Below, piece after piece: positions 63,571 to 64,000 of a stretch of DNA of 64,000 nucleotides. The stretch is taken from the NCBI RefSeq assembly GCF_000689415.1, contig NZ_HG322950.1:1991501-2055500 (forward strand), in the 5' to 3' direction. Under the pieces are notes generated by a model, which saw only the letters and a program-made list of their open reading frames with translations, ran no database searches and was not told the DNA's origin. The DNA is from Pseudomonas knackmussii B13. Its GTDB lineage: Bacteria; Pseudomonadota; Gammaproteobacteria; Pseudomonadales; Pseudomonadaceae. Both the position numbers and the translations under genes were made by a program. Positions within the stretch are counted from its first letter, which is position 1, and every line of letters begins with the position of its first letter.

Positions 63571-63999
63571 TTAGAAGCTGTCCTTCCACTGCCGAATCAC
63601 CGCAAAGACCTCTGCGGGACTGAGGATTTGCTCGCCTTTCCGCTCGTCGGCTGCCTGTCGCACGCTGCTTTCAGCGACCCGCAGGAAGGGGTTGGTGGCG
63701 CGTTCCAGGGCAATGTTCGAGGGCAGGCTGATGCGGCCCTGTTCGCGCCAGGCGGTGACTTCGGCAAAGCGCGCAGCCAGCTGCGGGTTCTCCGGCTCCA
63801 CGGCGCGGGCGAAGCGCAGGTTGCTCAGGGTGTATTCGTGGGTGCAGTAGACGCGCGTGGTGCCGGGCAGGGCGGCCAATCGACTCAGCGAGTTGTGCAT
63901 TTGCGCAGGCGTACCCTCGAACAGGCGTCCACAGCCGCCGGCGAACAGCGTGTCGCCGCAGAACAGCAGGGGCGCGTCGGCGTCGTCATGGAAGTAGGC
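63571..63999 (-). CDS. gloB: Hydroxyacylglutathione hydrolase (glyoxalase II), 3' part
   Basis: 143 codons of the C-terminal part; the 5' end lies beyond the window. Metallo-beta-lactamase fold: AYFHDDADAPLLFCGDTLFA (metal-binding Asp) and GTTRVYCTHEYTLSNLRFAR (metal His and substrate loop), then the helical C-terminal domain with NPFLRVAE and WREQGRISLPSNIALERATN. It hydrolyses S-lactoylglutathione to D-lactate in methylglyoxal detoxification. Confidence 0.93.
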   Translation of the reverse strand, partial: AYFHDDADAPLLFCGDTLFAGGCGRLFEGTPAQMHNSLSRLAALPGTTRVYCTHEYTLSNLRFARAVEPENPQLAARFAEVTAWREQGRISLPSNIALERATNPFLRVAESSVRQAADERKGEQILSPAEVFAVIRQWKDSF

Positions 64000-64000
64000 G

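Overview
The window is a high-GC Pseudomonas chromosome segment. Its gene order closely follows the region I remember as PA1759-PA1813 of P. aeruginosa: ppsR/ppsA, rraA, cmaX-crfX-cmpX-sigX-oprF, nirBD-nasA-cobA, nasST, acnB, lpxH-ppiB, glnS-cysS-folD, tRNAs, tig-clpPX-lon-hupB-ppiD, fabI, yejABEF, mltD and gloB. The match is from memory and gene content, not an alignment. Differences from the model genome suggest a relative in the P. aeruginosa group rather than P. aeruginosa itself.

Layout. 1-560 is the C-terminus of a LuxR-type regulator. 789-5916 is a five-gene secretion/outer-membrane operon. It encodes a small secreted DUF6160-like protein, a C39 cysteine peptidase, a coiled-coil plus beta-barrel protein, a FadL/OmpP1-type barrel and a periplasmic protein with three tryptophan-rich repeats. 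The operon resembles Acinetobacter fil genes and, in logic, the FapC/FapD/FapF amyloid export system. 6030-9095 (minus) is a retropepsin / inactive-transglutaminase-7TM / ATP-grasp ligase operon of unknown function. 9343-12696 is ppsR and ppsA, diverging. A 16-C plus 6-T homopolymer separates ppsA from an alpha/beta hydrolase. 13920-18490 carries rraA and the cell-envelope stress cluster cmaX-crfX-cmpX-sigX-oprF.

18554-31608 is the nitrate assimilation region, all on the minus strand: nasS-nasT (sensor and antiterminator), a PL7 polysaccharide lyase, a thioesterase, an MFS nitrate transporter, a PPM-phosphatase/kinase fusion, and nirB-nirD-nasA-cobA. Three transcription units here (nirB, the transporter and nasST itself) appear to share one regulatory design: a -24/-12 sigma-54 promoter, then hexaloop hairpins with A at loop position 1 and G at position 4, then a terminator hairpin. 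This is the design expected for NasT antitermination. The phosphatase/kinase gene is broken by an exact 20-bp tandem duplication.

31992-43820 holds housekeeping genes: acnB, a DUF1289 protein, a tandem universal-stress protein with an Anr-like box, miaE, a YgdR-type lipoprotein, lpxH, ppiB, glnS, cysS, folD and tRNA-Arg/His/Leu. 43966-52443 is the proteostasis block tig-clpP-clpX-lon-hupB-ppiD. 53609-63999 holds fabI, the yejABEF oligopeptide importer, an HDOD-GAF protein, mltD and the 3' part of gloB.

Two deletion derivatives of the same IS1182-family element occur, each between convergent genes (cysS/folD at 42086-42359, ppiD/fabI at 52464-53584). Each has a long palindrome next to the transposase start and a terminator-like hairpin at the other end. 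No CRISPR array, prophage or rRNA gene was seen.
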